From NCBI GenBank assembly GCA_041653875.1, contig JBAZEM010000011.1, positions 12,580-76,579 on the forward strand: a stretch of DNA of 64,000 bases, given 5' to 3'. Positions within the stretch are counted from its first letter, which is position 1. Every line of letters starts with the position of its first letter. The DNA is from VSJD01 sp041653875. GTDB taxonomy: Bacteria; Verrucomicrobiota; Kiritimatiellia; JAAZAB01. The position numbers and the translations under genes are program-made. The notes beneath the pieces were generated by a model. It had not been told where the DNA came from. It searched no databases and saw nothing but the letters and a program-made list of their open reading frames with translations. Positions 7,776 through 15,358 of this stretch are shown piece after piece.

Positions 7776-8839
7776 GCATTGAAGTCATGAATATCAAGAA
7801 AACTTTCGGCGCCTTCACGGCGCTGAACGACGTCTCTCTCCAGTTCCCCTCCGGCCAGCTCGTGGCGCTGCTCGGCCCTTCGGGCTCCGGCAAAACCACC
7901 CTGCTCCGTGTGATCGCCGGGTTGGAACCCGCCGACAGTGGAACCGTGCTCTTGGACGGCGAAGACGCCACGCGCCGCAACGCGCGCGAGCGCCAGGTGG
8001 GATTCGTGTTCCAACACTACGCCTTGTTCCGCCATATGACCGTGTTCGACAACGTGGCCTTCGGTTTACAGGTAAAGCCGCGCGCCGCGCGACCCTCCGC
8101 CGGCGAAATCCGGCAACGCGTCATGCGCCTCCTGGAACTGGTACAGATCCACTGGCTGGCGGACCGCTATCCGTCCCAACTTTCCGGCGGCCAACGCCAG
8201 CGCGCGGCCCTGGCCCGCGCCCTTGCGGTGGAGCCCAAGGTGCTCTTGCTCGACGAGCCGTTTGGGGCGCTCGACGCCAAAGTGCGCAAAGAACTCCGGC
8301 GCTGGCTGCGGCGCCTGCACGACGAAATTCATGTCACCAGCATCTTTGTAACCCATGACGTGGAAGAAGCGCTGCAGGTGTCCGATCGGGTGGTCATCAT
8401 GAATGAGGGCCGCGTCCAACAGATCGGCAGTCCCTCTCATGTTTACGAACAGCCCGCCACGCCGTTTGTGTATGAGTTTCTGGGAAGCGTGAACGTTCTG
8501 CCGGCCGTCATCCGCGACGGCCATATCGTCATCGACGGCTCACCGATCGGAAAGTCCGCCGTTGACCACGGACCGGGCGCGATCGGCAAGGTTTATGTCC
8601 GGCCTCACAATGTCGAGATCGCGCGCGAAAAAGGAGCGGATTCGCCGCTGGCCGGGGAGGTTTTGCAAATGCGCGACGTCGGCCCGATCGTGCAGGTCGA
8701 ATTGAAAAGCGACAGCGGCGCCATAATCGCGGCCGAACTCGACCGCGACTGCGCGCGGGCGCTCAATCTGGCGGTCGGGGAGCGTGTCTTCCTGCGTTTC
8801 CACGACCCCACGGTTTATGCCGCCGATTATTCGATATGA
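7772..8839 (+). CDS. cysA: Sulfate ABC transporter ATP-binding protein CysA
   Basis: A 355-aa cytoplasmic ATPase that powers the importer. Walker A GPSGSGKTTLL (about 34-44), signature LSGGQRQRAALARAL (about 133-147), Walker B VLLLDEPFGALDAKV and switch His in FVTHDVEEAL are intact. The C-terminal 110 residues form a regulatory TOBE-like part (VYVRPHNVEIAR). Last gene of the sbp-cysT-cysW-cysA operon; the next gene is convergent. It probably also serves thiosulfate uptake. Confidence 0.95.
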   Translation: MSIEVMNIKKTFGAFTALNDVSLQFPSGQLVALLGPSGSGKTTLLRVIAGLEPADSGTVLLDGEDATRRNARERQVGFVFQHYALFRHMTVFDNVAFGLQVKPRAARPSAGEIRQRVMRLLELVQIHWLADRYPSQLSGGQRQRAALARALAVEPKVLLLDEPFGALDAKVRKELRRWLRRLHDEIHVTSIFVTHDVEEALQVSDRVVIMNEGRVQQIGSPSHVYEQPATPFVYEFLGSVNVLPAVIRDGHIVIDGSPIGKSAVDHGPGAIGKVYVRPHNVEIAREKGADSPLAGEVLQMRDVGPIVQVELKSDSGAIIAAELDRDCARALNLAVGERVFLRFHDPTVYAADYSI

Positions 8840-8923
8840 CCCGCAACGCGCGCACAGGCGTATTCCCGAGGACGCACAATCGCCCGCCTTCGCCGGAAAG
8901 CCTTGCGGCCGGCCGCCGGAGCT

Positions 8924-9586
8924 TCACCTTTTATGGAGTGTTTCCGGCCGGCTCAGCCGGACGTATATCGAGGAGGCCAGCTCTTTGTCGATGGCAAATT
9001 GCGATTGCCCGATTTGGAACACATAGGACGGATATTTTTGAATTGAATTTATCGTTATGCCGGGCAGGACGCCCATGGCCATAAGTTTTTGAAGTTTATC
9101 GCGGTCTTTCGTGTGGATATAGGCGATTTTGCCTTTTTGATTCACATCCAGACGATCGAGCGCTGAAACCGTCTTGCCGATATTTTCCTTGGATTTCCGG
9201 CAGCATTCGCCCTCGGGGATGGGCTTGCCATGCGGACAGAATTTCGGATGGCCGAGCAGAATGCAGATGTTCTCCTCCAGGCCTTCGTGAAGGAGATGCT
9301 CGAATCGGCAGCTTATCGGATGGACCAGTTTCTTTTTTACATCCAGAATATCCGCCGAAAGCCTTTCAGCCAGGCGATGGCGCCGGACAATCAGCCGGCC
9401 TTCTTTTTTCCCTTTTTCAGTCAGGCTGATTTGGTCTTTGATTAATTTGACATAACCTGATTTGCATAACTCATCTATGGCCGGCTCGCCTTTGGCGATG
9501 CCCACATCGGTTGACGCTTGCTTTTCTTCTTCCGCGCGCACCCACAGGGTTTCAAGGATCTCTTCCGCATTATCACTGAGCTTCAT
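8924..9586 (-). CDS. DtxR/MntR-type metal-dependent regulator with C-terminal FeoA-like domain
   Basis: 220 aa. The N-terminal winged helix (MKLSDNAEEILETLWV ... GYVKLIKDQISLTEKGKKEG) and a dimerisation/metal-site region (RRHRLAERLSADILDVKKK ... CRFEHLLHEGLEENICILLGHPKFCPHGKPIP) are typical of iron/manganese-responsive DtxR proteins. The last 70 residues (KIAYIHTKDRDKLQKLMAMGVLPG ...) form an SH3-like FeoA domain. ATG 9586 is used because a GAGGAG site precedes it and the HTH begins there. It is the last gene of the feo operon and probably controls it. No separate feoA is present, so this fused domain may supply that role. Confidence 0.85.
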   Translation of the reverse strand: MKLSDNAEEILETLWVRAEEEKQASTDVGIAKGEPAIDELCKSGYVKLIKDQISLTEKGKKEGRLIVRRHRLAERLSADILDVKKKLVHPISCRFEHLLHEGLEENICILLGHPKFCPHGKPIPEGECCRKSKENIGKTVSALDRLDVNQKGKIAYIHTKDRDKLQKLMAMGVLPGITINSIQKYPSYVFQIGQSQFAIDKELASSIYVRLSRPETLHKR

Positions 9587-9755
9587 CTTTCCCGCTCCTC
9601 TTTTTGAAACGTTTAAACCAATCCGGCTCCGGCGGACTTTCAAAACCGCAATTCGGGCATCTGATCAATCGGCAGCCCTTCATCATGGGACAGCCCTTAC
9701 AGGCCGCCCCGGCTTTGTCCTGGTCGAATTCATGTCCACATAGACTGCATTTCAT
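9573..9755 (-). CDS. Small Cys-rich metal-binding protein of the feo operon
   Basis: A 60-aa protein beginning MKCSLCGHEF and holding four CxxC-type pairs or equivalents (CSLC, CKGC, C, CPNC), probably zinc- or iron-binding. It starts inside the feoB stop codon (overlapping TGATG) and its end overlaps the start of the DtxR-like gene, so all three are translationally coupled. Short Cys-rich proteins commonly accompany feoB; their role is unclear. A second ATG directly upstream (9758) is possible. Confidence 0.7.
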   Translation of the reverse strand: MKCSLCGHEFDQDKAGAACKGCPMMKGCRLIRCPNCGFESPPEPDWFKRFKKRSGKDEAQ

Positions 9756-11215
9756 CATAAGCGCGCCCCCGTGACATACAACACGCCGTTGACCAGGAAT
9801 CCCACAAAAAACGAAAAAAACAATATGAAAACCGATATGGCCACCCCGGTTTTCATCCCTCTTTCCTTCACGTTCATCAGGAATTGGGCGATGCAGGGCA
9901 AAAACAAAGTCAGCGTAACGCAAGCCACCACCAACTGGTTGCCGTCGAGCAACCCGGCTTTCTTGATGTCATAAAGGCCGCCCGCGCCGTAATCTCTCCT
10001 GAAGAAACCGAACAAGAAGGCGACCGCCGCCTGGTCCGGCAATCCGATCCAGCGGATCGGATATTCCAAGGCCCTGGTAAGCAGGTTGAACAAACCGGTC
10101 AGTTGACCTATCCAGATAAAAATGCTGGCCAGGATAAACATGGGGAATATTTCGTTAAAATACCATTTGACCCGCGTATAGGTCTTGATAAACACATTGG
10201 AGAGCTTGGGTAATCTGAGCGGCGGAATTTCCATATAAAAGGACGGCGAATCGCCGGGCAGAATCCGGGCGGAAAGGAATCCGATTAAAAGAAAGACCAG
10301 GATCAAGACACCCAGCCAGACCAGTAATCCCAGGCGATTATCCTTGAGCAGAGCGAATATCACCCCCAACTGCGCCGAGCAGGGAACGGCCAAGGCCAGC
10401 AAAACAGTCGCAATGATCCTTTCTCTCTTCGTCGGGAGCGTGCGCGTAACCATGGTGGCCATCGTATCGCATCCCAAGCCGAGCACCATGGGGATTACCG
10501 CCCGGCCGGTCAGGCCGATCTTTTTAAAAAGCCGGTCTATAAGCAAGGCCAGCCGCGGCAGGTAACCGGTGTCCTCAATTACCGCAAAGGCAATGAAGAA
10601 TGTGGTCACAATCGGCAGGATCAGGGCGACCGCATACCTGATCCCCAACGTGATAACGCCGTATTGACCGACGAATAAGTCTCTTAAAACCTGCCAGGGA
10701 ACAAATCGCCCGACAAGAAGCGTCACCCACGGGTTGATGTAGTTTTCGAATATGTCGGTCTCAATGAAGTTCACGACTGTTCCCGCCCCAAACTCCCCCA
10801 CAAATTTATAAATTCCGTAATAAAGAATCAGGATTAAAATAGGAATGCCGGTCAAAGGATCGATCATAATGCGGCTTAAATATTCCCGGAACGGCGGCCT
10901 TTCCCGGATTAAATGTTCCACCGCTTCGTCCGTGATGCGGCTGGCTTCCTCCTGTCGCCGAACGGTGATTATATAAGAAAGCGGATCGGGATAATGCGAC
11001 TTTGTGGAATCGACGATTTCTTTTATCCGGTTGAATGCCGCCGGTTCTTTGGCCTTGACCAGGGCGATTATTTCACGGTCTTCCTGGAGGAGCAGCAATG
11101 CGATGGCGCGTTTTGCGAGGCCGTACTCGGCGGCAAGCGATAATTCTATCTTTTCAACGGATATCTCCAGGATATCCCCCGGATCATTGTCCCTTGGCGC
11201 GTACATACTCTTCAA
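9755..11215 (-). CDS. feoB: Ferrous iron transporter FeoB, membrane domain only
   Basis: 486 aa covering the FeoB permease part. The N-terminal about 110 residues are a helical linker (ending EHLIRERPPFREYLSRIMIDPLTG). Membrane helices carry the two Gate motifs (GLGCDTMATMVTRTL and later GFFRRDYGAGGLYDI) and the conserved PCSAQLGV. It imports Fe(II). The GTPase part is a separate upstream gene (11184-11768) whose end overlaps this start by 32 nt, so FeoB is split into two chains. The split falls exactly between domains and both parts look intact, so it is probably functional rather than a sequencing error. Confidence 0.9.
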   Translation of the reverse strand: MKSMYAPRDNDPGDILEISVEKIELSLAAEYGLAKRAIALLLLQEDREIIALVKAKEPAAFNRIKEIVDSTKSHYPDPLSYIITVRRQEEASRITDEAVEHLIRERPPFREYLSRIMIDPLTGIPILILILYYGIYKFVGEFGAGTVVNFIETDIFENYINPWVTLLVGRFVPWQVLRDLFVGQYGVITLGIRYAVALILPIVTTFFIAFAVIEDTGYLPRLALLIDRLFKKIGLTGRAVIPMVLGLGCDTMATMVTRTLPTKRERIIATVLLALAVPCSAQLGVIFALLKDNRLGLLVWLGVLILVFLLIGFLSARILPGDSPSFYMEIPPLRLPKLSNVFIKTYTRVKWYFNEIFPMFILASIFIWIGQLTGLFNLLTRALEYPIRWIGLPDQAAVAFLFGFFRRDYGAGGLYDIKKAGLLDGNQLVVACVTLTLFLPCIAQFLMNVKERGMKTGVAISVFILFFSFFVGFLVNGVLYVTGARL

Positions 11216-11768
11216 TCCTCCCTTTCAACATGTCTATGCCCCGGCCCGTGGTGGAAACGGTGGCCGTCACGGGCACTTTCAGCTGTTTGGCGATATGCTC
11301 AAGGTCGATCTTCATGCCCGTTTTTTCCGCCTCATCAATGATATTCAGCGCCAGAACCACGGGAAGCTGCGCTTCGATTAATTGCAGGGTGAGTGGCAGC
11401 ATTCTTTCCAGATTCTTGGCGTCGATGACATGAATAAGCACAACCGGTTTTTCATCGAGCAAGATGCTTCTTGCCACGCGCTCCTCCTCGGTGATCGGCA
11501 GGAGCGAATACATTCCGGGAGTATCGATGACTTCAAATTCTTCCGCGCCTATTTTGGTTTTACCCCGGAATACTTCCACGGTGGTGCCGGGATAATTCGA
11601 TACGGCGGCATACATGCCGGTCAGGCGGTTAAACAAAAGCGACTTGCCCACGTTGGGCGAGCCGACGATCGCGATTTTGCGCAAATTGTCATGCCGGCTG
11701 CTTTCTTTGTCGCCGCAGCAAGAAACGCTGCGGTTGAATTTCCCGAGTAATTTATTTATCAAGCTCAT
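11184..11768 (-). CDS. feoB: FeoB G-protein domain as a separate protein
   Basis: 194 aa with all G motifs: G1 GSPNVGKSLLFNRLTG (about 36-51), G2 NYPGTTVEVF, G3 IDTPGMYSLLP, G4 NIIDEAEKTG and G5-like STTGRGI. An N-terminal extension carries CCGDKESSRH. It is the GTP-binding regulatory half of FeoB; the permease half follows in an overlapping frame. Its start overlaps the 3' end of a broken outer-membrane gene. The operon lies downstream of a Fur box. Confidence 0.9.
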   Translation of the reverse strand: MSLINKLLGKFNRSVSCCGDKESSRHDNLRKIAIVGSPNVGKSLLFNRLTGMYAAVSNYPGTTVEVFRGKTKIGAEEFEVIDTPGMYSLLPITEEERVARSILLDEKPVVLIHVIDAKNLERMLPLTLQLIEAQLPVVLALNIIDEAEKTGMKIDLEHIAKQLKVPVTATVSTTGRGIDMLKGRIEEYVRAKGQ

Positions 11769-12047
11769 CGGGTCCGCCTTTAAAATATTCCATTCCGAAA
11801 TCGTAATTTAAATAGTTGGCATACCTTGTTTTTACACCGTCTATATTGGCTTCATTCGGAACGCTGTATATGACATCCGCATGGAGAATAAAAGGCTTTA
11901 ATTTTTTCGGCCGCAGAGCGGCGCGGTCCAGGCGCTGACCGGTCCGGCCGAGACCGGCTGCCATTCCTCCGCTTTTTCCTCGGACGTTTGGGCCGATGCG
12001 AGATTAACGACGCCGAAGACAAAACCCGCCAAGAACGGCTTTTTCAT
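11752..12047 (-). pseudogene. Deleted and frameshifted outer-membrane protein gene
   Basis: Starts with ATG 12047 and a signal peptide (MKKPFLAGFVFGVVNLASA), then EEWQPVSAGPVSAWTAPLC, and stops in that frame at 11898. A second frame continues with LKPFILHADVIYSVPNEANI and YANYLNYDFGMEYF, which read like C-terminal barrel strands of an outer-membrane protein, and runs out in the feoB G-domain start. I read it as the head and tail of a barrel protein with the middle lost and the frame broken. It is the first gene behind the Fur box, so the parent was probably iron-regulated. The family is not recognised. Confidence 0.55.
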
Positions 12048-12089
12048 TTTATTCGGCCCCTTTCTTTGCGATCGGCCGACACTCTGCTT

Positions 12090-12108
12090 GATAATGATAA
12101 TCATTGTC
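12090..12108 (-). promoter_or_regulatory. Fur box and putative feo promoter
   Basis: GATAATGATAATCATTGTC matches 18 of 19 positions of the classical Fur consensus GATAATGATAATCATTATC. On the minus strand a TTGATA -35 and TATCAA -10 (17-nt spacing) overlap it. It therefore probably represses the feo operon (12047 down to 8924) when iron is plentiful. Confidence 0.85.
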
Positions 12109-12114
12109 AATATC

Positions 12115-12151
12115 AAAAAAAGGGGCCGGCCCTGGGGAGGGACTGGCCCTT
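12115..12151 (-). terminator. Rho-independent terminator of fur
   Basis: Read on the minus strand, AAGGGCC ... CCCT-CCCC-AGGG ... GGCCC forms a GC-rich stem followed by a T-run (forward-strand A7 at 12115-12121). It lies 24 nt after the fur stop and just before the Fur box. Confidence 0.65.
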
Positions 12152-12174
12152 GCAAAATAGTCGGAGCGGGTATG

Positions 12175-12603
12175 TCAACGGCGGCAGTCGCGGCAGAGGC
12201 CGTAGATTTCCATCCGATGCCGTTCGGTCTTGAACCCATGGCGCTGGGCCAGGCGCAACTGCAGGCGCTCGATAGCGGGGTCCACCACTTCCACGAGTCG
12301 GCCGCATTTTGTGCAGACAAGGTGGTCGTGATGGCGGTGGCCATGGAGATGTTCGTAGCGCGTGGCGCCGTCGTCAAACTTCAGCTCGCGGCAGAGGCCG
12401 GCCTCGGCGAGCATTTTCATGGTGCGGTACACGGTGGCCACTCCCACCGTCGCGCAGCGTCGGCGCGCCAGCCGATAGATCTCCTCCGCCGTCAAGTGCC
12501 GGTCAATCGCGAGGAAGACATCCAGAATCGCCTTTCGCTGCCGGCTGTGCTTGAGCATTTTGGCCGAAAGATATTGCTCCAGAATGACGGTTTCGTTGTC
12601 CAT
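12175..12603 (-). CDS. fur: Ferric uptake regulator Fur
   Basis: A 142-aa Fur protein. The winged helix (HSRQRKAILDVFLAIDRHLTAEEIY ... VGVATVYRTMKMLAEAGLC) is followed by the metal-site block HGHRHHDHLVCTKCGRLVE (about 87-105) and a second CxxC (LCRDC) at the end. It binds Fe(II) and represses iron uptake genes. A Fur box lies 67 nt beyond its stop, in front of the feo operon. ATG 12603 has a GGGGGAG site just upstream; the longer frame is not needed. Confidence 0.93.
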   Translation of the reverse strand: MDNETVILEQYLSAKMLKHSRQRKAILDVFLAIDRHLTAEEIYRLARRRCATVGVATVYRTMKMLAEAGLCRELKFDDGATRYEHLHGHRHHDHLVCTKCGRLVEVVDPAIERLQLRLAQRHGFKTERHRMEIYGLCRDCRR

Positions 12604-12704
12604 GACTCCCCCGGTTTGCCCGCCACGCCGTAATGCTTGGGCGCAGGCGGGCGGTTGCCATGATTCTGAATTTGGCGTCATTTTCCCATCCGCAGTTTGC
12701 GGCG

Positions 12705-13283
12705 TCAAGGTGGAAATTGCCGCAGATCGCGCAGTCGGTCGCGCAGGAACCGCTTGGCGCGGTACAGGCGCGATTCGACCGACTTGAGCGAGCACTGCAT
12801 GATTGCGGCAATCTCGGCATAGGAGCGGTTCTCGTATTCCGAGAGGATGACGGCGGTTTTCTGGTCTGCAGGCAACCGGGCCACAACCGCCGCGATTTGT
12901 TCGCCGATTTCCTTTGCAGTCATTTCGCTGTCGGCCGTTCTTGCGGTGACGGCCTCGTTCCCGCCATCTTCCCCCAGGATTGCCTGGGACTCCGGATGGC
13001 GCTTCCTGCGGCGCAGCCAATCAATCGCCGCGTTGCGGGCCACCTGGAAGAGCCAGGTCGAGAATGCCCCGGTCGTCCGCCGAAACCCAGGCTTGCGGAT
13101 GGCCTGATACGCGCGGACGAACACGCCTTGCGCCACATCTTCCGCTTCGCCGGCGTCGCCGATCAGGCGATATACAAAATTCAGCACGGGGCGTTTGTAG
13201 CGCGCCATCAGCGCGTCAAACGCCCGGTCATCCCCGGCCCTGACCTGCTCGGCCCGACTCCAATCTTCATTGATTTCCACCAT
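12705..13283 (-). CDS. ECF-type RNA polymerase sigma factor
   Basis: 192 aa. Region 2 (FDALMARYKRPVLNFVYRLI ... AEDVAQGVFVRAYQAI ... FSTWLFQVARNAAIDWLRRR) and region 4 (LPADQKTAVILSEYENRSYAEIAAIMQCSLKSVESRLYRAKRFLRDRL) are both complete, joined by an acidic linker. ATG 13283 is chosen because a promoter (-10 TAAAGT) lies 8 nt upstream and the homologous frame begins there. No anti-sigma gene is adjacent. The anti-sigma-like gene at 2962-3333 starts with a similar MVDIN/MVEIN and could be its partner. Confidence 0.9.
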   Translation of the reverse strand: MVEINEDWSRAEQVRAGDDRAFDALMARYKRPVLNFVYRLIGDAGEAEDVAQGVFVRAYQAIRKPGFRRTTGAFSTWLFQVARNAAIDWLRRRKRHPESQAILGEDGGNEAVTARTADSEMTAKEIGEQIAAVVARLPADQKTAVILSEYENRSYAEIAAIMQCSLKSVESRLYRAKRFLRDRLRDLRQFPP

Positions 13284-13291
13284 GGCAGTTA

Positions 13292-13320
13292 ACTTTATCG
13301 CGCCGCACGGGAGAATGCAA
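13292..13320 (-). promoter_or_regulatory. Putative leaderless promoter of the ECF sigma gene
   Basis: Minus-strand TTGCAT (13315-13320), 17-nt spacer, TAAAGT (13292-13297), 8 nt before the ATG at 13283. No ribosome site fits in the gap. Confidence 0.45.
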
Positions 13321-13351
13321 TGCCGTTGGCGGATCGGAGCGCACCTCTGAC

Positions 13352-13379
13352 TTGAAGTCGGATGAAAGACTGATATGAT
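13352..13379 (+). promoter_or_regulatory. Putative leaderless promoter of tcdA
   Basis: TTGAAG (13352-13357), 16-nt spacer, TATGAT (13374-13379), 8 nt before the ATG at 13388. A transcript would start at or next to the start codon. Confidence 0.5.
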
Positions 13380-13387
13380 CCTTGCCC

Positions 13388-14245
13388 ATGCATAAACCAT
13401 CCGGAACAGAAACCGGCAAGCCTCCGGCCGAGCCGCCGCTCGCCCGCCGAGATTGGCGCTTCGAGCGATGCGGGCGCCTGCTGGGCAAGGCCGCCCTGCA
13501 CACACTGGCCGGCAGTCATGTGGCGGTGTTCGGCCTGGGCGGCGTGGGCAGTTATGCGGCTGAAGGCCTGGCCCGCAGCGGCATAGGCCGCCTGACGCTG
13601 GTGGATTTCGACCGCGTCTGCGTCACGAACATCAACCGGCAGTTACAGGCCCTGACCGACACGGTGGGCGCATGGAAGGCCGAACTCATGGCCGCGCGTG
13701 TCCGCGCCATCAATCCCAAGGCGGAAGTCCATGCGTTCAATGACTTTTACAATAAAGACACCGCCGCGCGCTTGTTGGACCCGCGGCCCGACGTGGTTAT
13801 CGACTGCATCGACAATGTCACGGCCAAGATGCACCTGGTGGCCGGCTGTATCGAACAGGATATCCCGATCGTTACCGCGCTGGGCGCGGGCGCGAAGCTT
13901 GACCCCACCCGCATCCGGATCGTGCCGCTCACCGAGACGCATACCGACCCGCTGGGCCGCGCGCTCCGCAAGTATATCCGCCGCAAACATGCTGTGACCG
14001 CCCCTCAACTGGCAAAGGTCGTCGCGGTCTTTTCCGACGAGCCAGTCATGCTTCCGATCACGGATGATGGCGGCGTGGTGTGCGGCGTCAACTGCGTATG
14101 TCCAAGCGGCGACAATGCGCATCACACCTGCAAAAAACGGCATGTGATTTACGGCGCCGCCGTGTTCGTCACGTCCGTTTTCGGGATGGTCGCCGCCAGC
14201 GCCGCCGTGCGGATGCTGGTGGGCCGGGACCCTTTTTCAAGGTAG
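13388..14245 (+). CDS. tcdA: tRNA threonylcarbamoyladenosine dehydratase
   Basis: A 285-aa E1-like enzyme that cyclises t6A37 in tRNA using ATP. It has the nucleotide-binding block VAVFGLGGVGSYAAEGLARSGIG, LVDFDRVCVTNINRQ, the adenylation-associated IDCIDNVTAK, and ALGAGAKLDPTRI and CVCPSGDN, typical of TcdA (CsdL/YgdL). The ATG at 13388 is preferred over an in-frame TTG at 13382 because a -10 box lies 8 nt before it. Its 3' end overlaps the convergent PP-loop gene by 9 nt. Confidence 0.92.
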   Translation: MHKPSGTETGKPPAEPPLARRDWRFERCGRLLGKAALHTLAGSHVAVFGLGGVGSYAAEGLARSGIGRLTLVDFDRVCVTNINRQLQALTDTVGAWKAELMAARVRAINPKAEVHAFNDFYNKDTAARLLDPRPDVVIDCIDNVTAKMHLVAGCIEQDIPIVTALGAGAKLDPTRIRIVPLTETHTDPLGRALRKYIRRKHAVTAPQLAKVVAVFSDEPVMLPITDDGGVVCGVNCVCPSGDNAHHTCKKRHVIYGAAVFVTSVFGMVAASAAVRMLVGRDPFSR

Positions 14246-15355
14246 ACCGGCGGAGATGATGCCGTTCTCACGAACGGCGACTACACCGAACGGGTGTGGA
14301 TGCGGTTCGATAGAACCGCTGTGCAGGCGCCCGGATATTTTCCAACGTTCGATTTCCTCTTCCGTGGCGATATCGGAGACGGACCATATTTCGCATCGGG
14401 TTCCATAAGTCAATCGAACGGTCATTATCGCATCGGTTGCTTTGCGCGCATAATGTCCGATCAGCCGGCCCAGCGCCGGTTTATCCGCTTCGCCCATCGC
14501 GCCCCGGAGCAGCATCAGGGGGCCGGGAATTTCGACCAATTCGATCTTCGGCCATTCGGCGCCGATTTGCGCCAAACGATTGTTTTCCGCTTCGTTCCGC
14601 CCTATGATGACTTTCAGTCCGGCATGAATTCGAAAGTGGCGGCCAAACGCGGCCAGCCTGGCGTCACGCATGTCGTAATCGGGGCAAAAGCGAAACACAT
14701 CCTTCAACCGCCGGGCCACGACCGGATCGGTCAACAGGCACCCGCCGGCCGCACAGCCGAAGAGTTCCACGCCTTCCTGTTTGGCCAGCGCCAACTGCGC
14801 CGACCGCGACCGGCCGCGGATCGCCAGGAGTTTTTCCCGATCAACCCATCCGTTCTGTTCCGGGATGGTCGGCGGCAGCCACTGCGCGCTGAGCGGACGC
14901 AGGATAAGCCCCATCAGGCCGCTTTCGCGCTCGATCAAATCCAGCGCCGCGCGATGTTGGGACATGGGACGCTGGCCCAGAACTTCGCCGGTCACAACGA
15001 AGCGCGCTTGTTCGGCTTCCATGAGAGCCGCCGCCTGTTTCAGCATGTAAATCCGGCAATCGATGCAGGGATTCAGTCCGCGGCCGTGGCCGAAGCGCGG
15101 CCGCTCGACAATCCGCAGATAATCCAGGCCCTTATTGAGGACGCGGATCGGGACGTTCAACTCGCGGGCAATGGCCGAGGCCAGGTGACAGGATCCCGGC
15201 TTGCGGGGACTACAGGTACAAAAAGGGCTGACAAAATTGAGCGCCACCACGTCCACGCCCTGAGAGAGCATAAGCTTGATGGCGAGAGTGCTGTCCAATC
15301 CGCCCGAAAGGAGGGCAATGACTTTGATCCCGGCTTTATGGTGTAAATCGTCCAT
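14237..15355 (-). CDS. PP-loop ATP pyrophosphatase, ThiI/MnmA-like sulfurtransferase
   Basis: A 372-aa protein with an N-terminal PP-loop (ALLSGGLDSTLAIKLML, about 14-30) that adenylates a substrate such as tRNA uridine. It carries Cys motifs in the order CTCSPRKPGSC, NPCIDCRIYML and GCAAGGCLLTDP, which could hold persulfide or an Fe-S cluster. It is the last gene of the sulfur operon, 3 nt after cysK, which supports a role in sulfur transfer to tRNA or a cofactor. It is not a standard ThiI (no THUMP domain seen) or MnmA. The exact substrate is unknown. Confidence 0.7.
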   Translation of the reverse strand: MDDLHHKAGIKVIALLSGGLDSTLAIKLMLSQGVDVVALNFVSPFCTCSPRKPGSCHLASAIARELNVPIRVLNKGLDYLRIVERPRFGHGRGLNPCIDCRIYMLKQAAALMEAEQARFVVTGEVLGQRPMSQHRAALDLIERESGLMGLILRPLSAQWLPPTIPEQNGWVDREKLLAIRGRSRSAQLALAKQEGVELFGCAAGGCLLTDPVVARRLKDVFRFCPDYDMRDARLAAFGRHFRIHAGLKVIIGRNEAENNRLAQIGAEWPKIELVEIPGPLMLLRGAMGEADKPALGRLIGHYARKATDAIMTVRLTYGTRCEIWSVSDIATEEEIERWKISGRLHSGSIEPHPHPFGVVAVRENGIISAGLP

Positions 15356-15358
15356 AGC

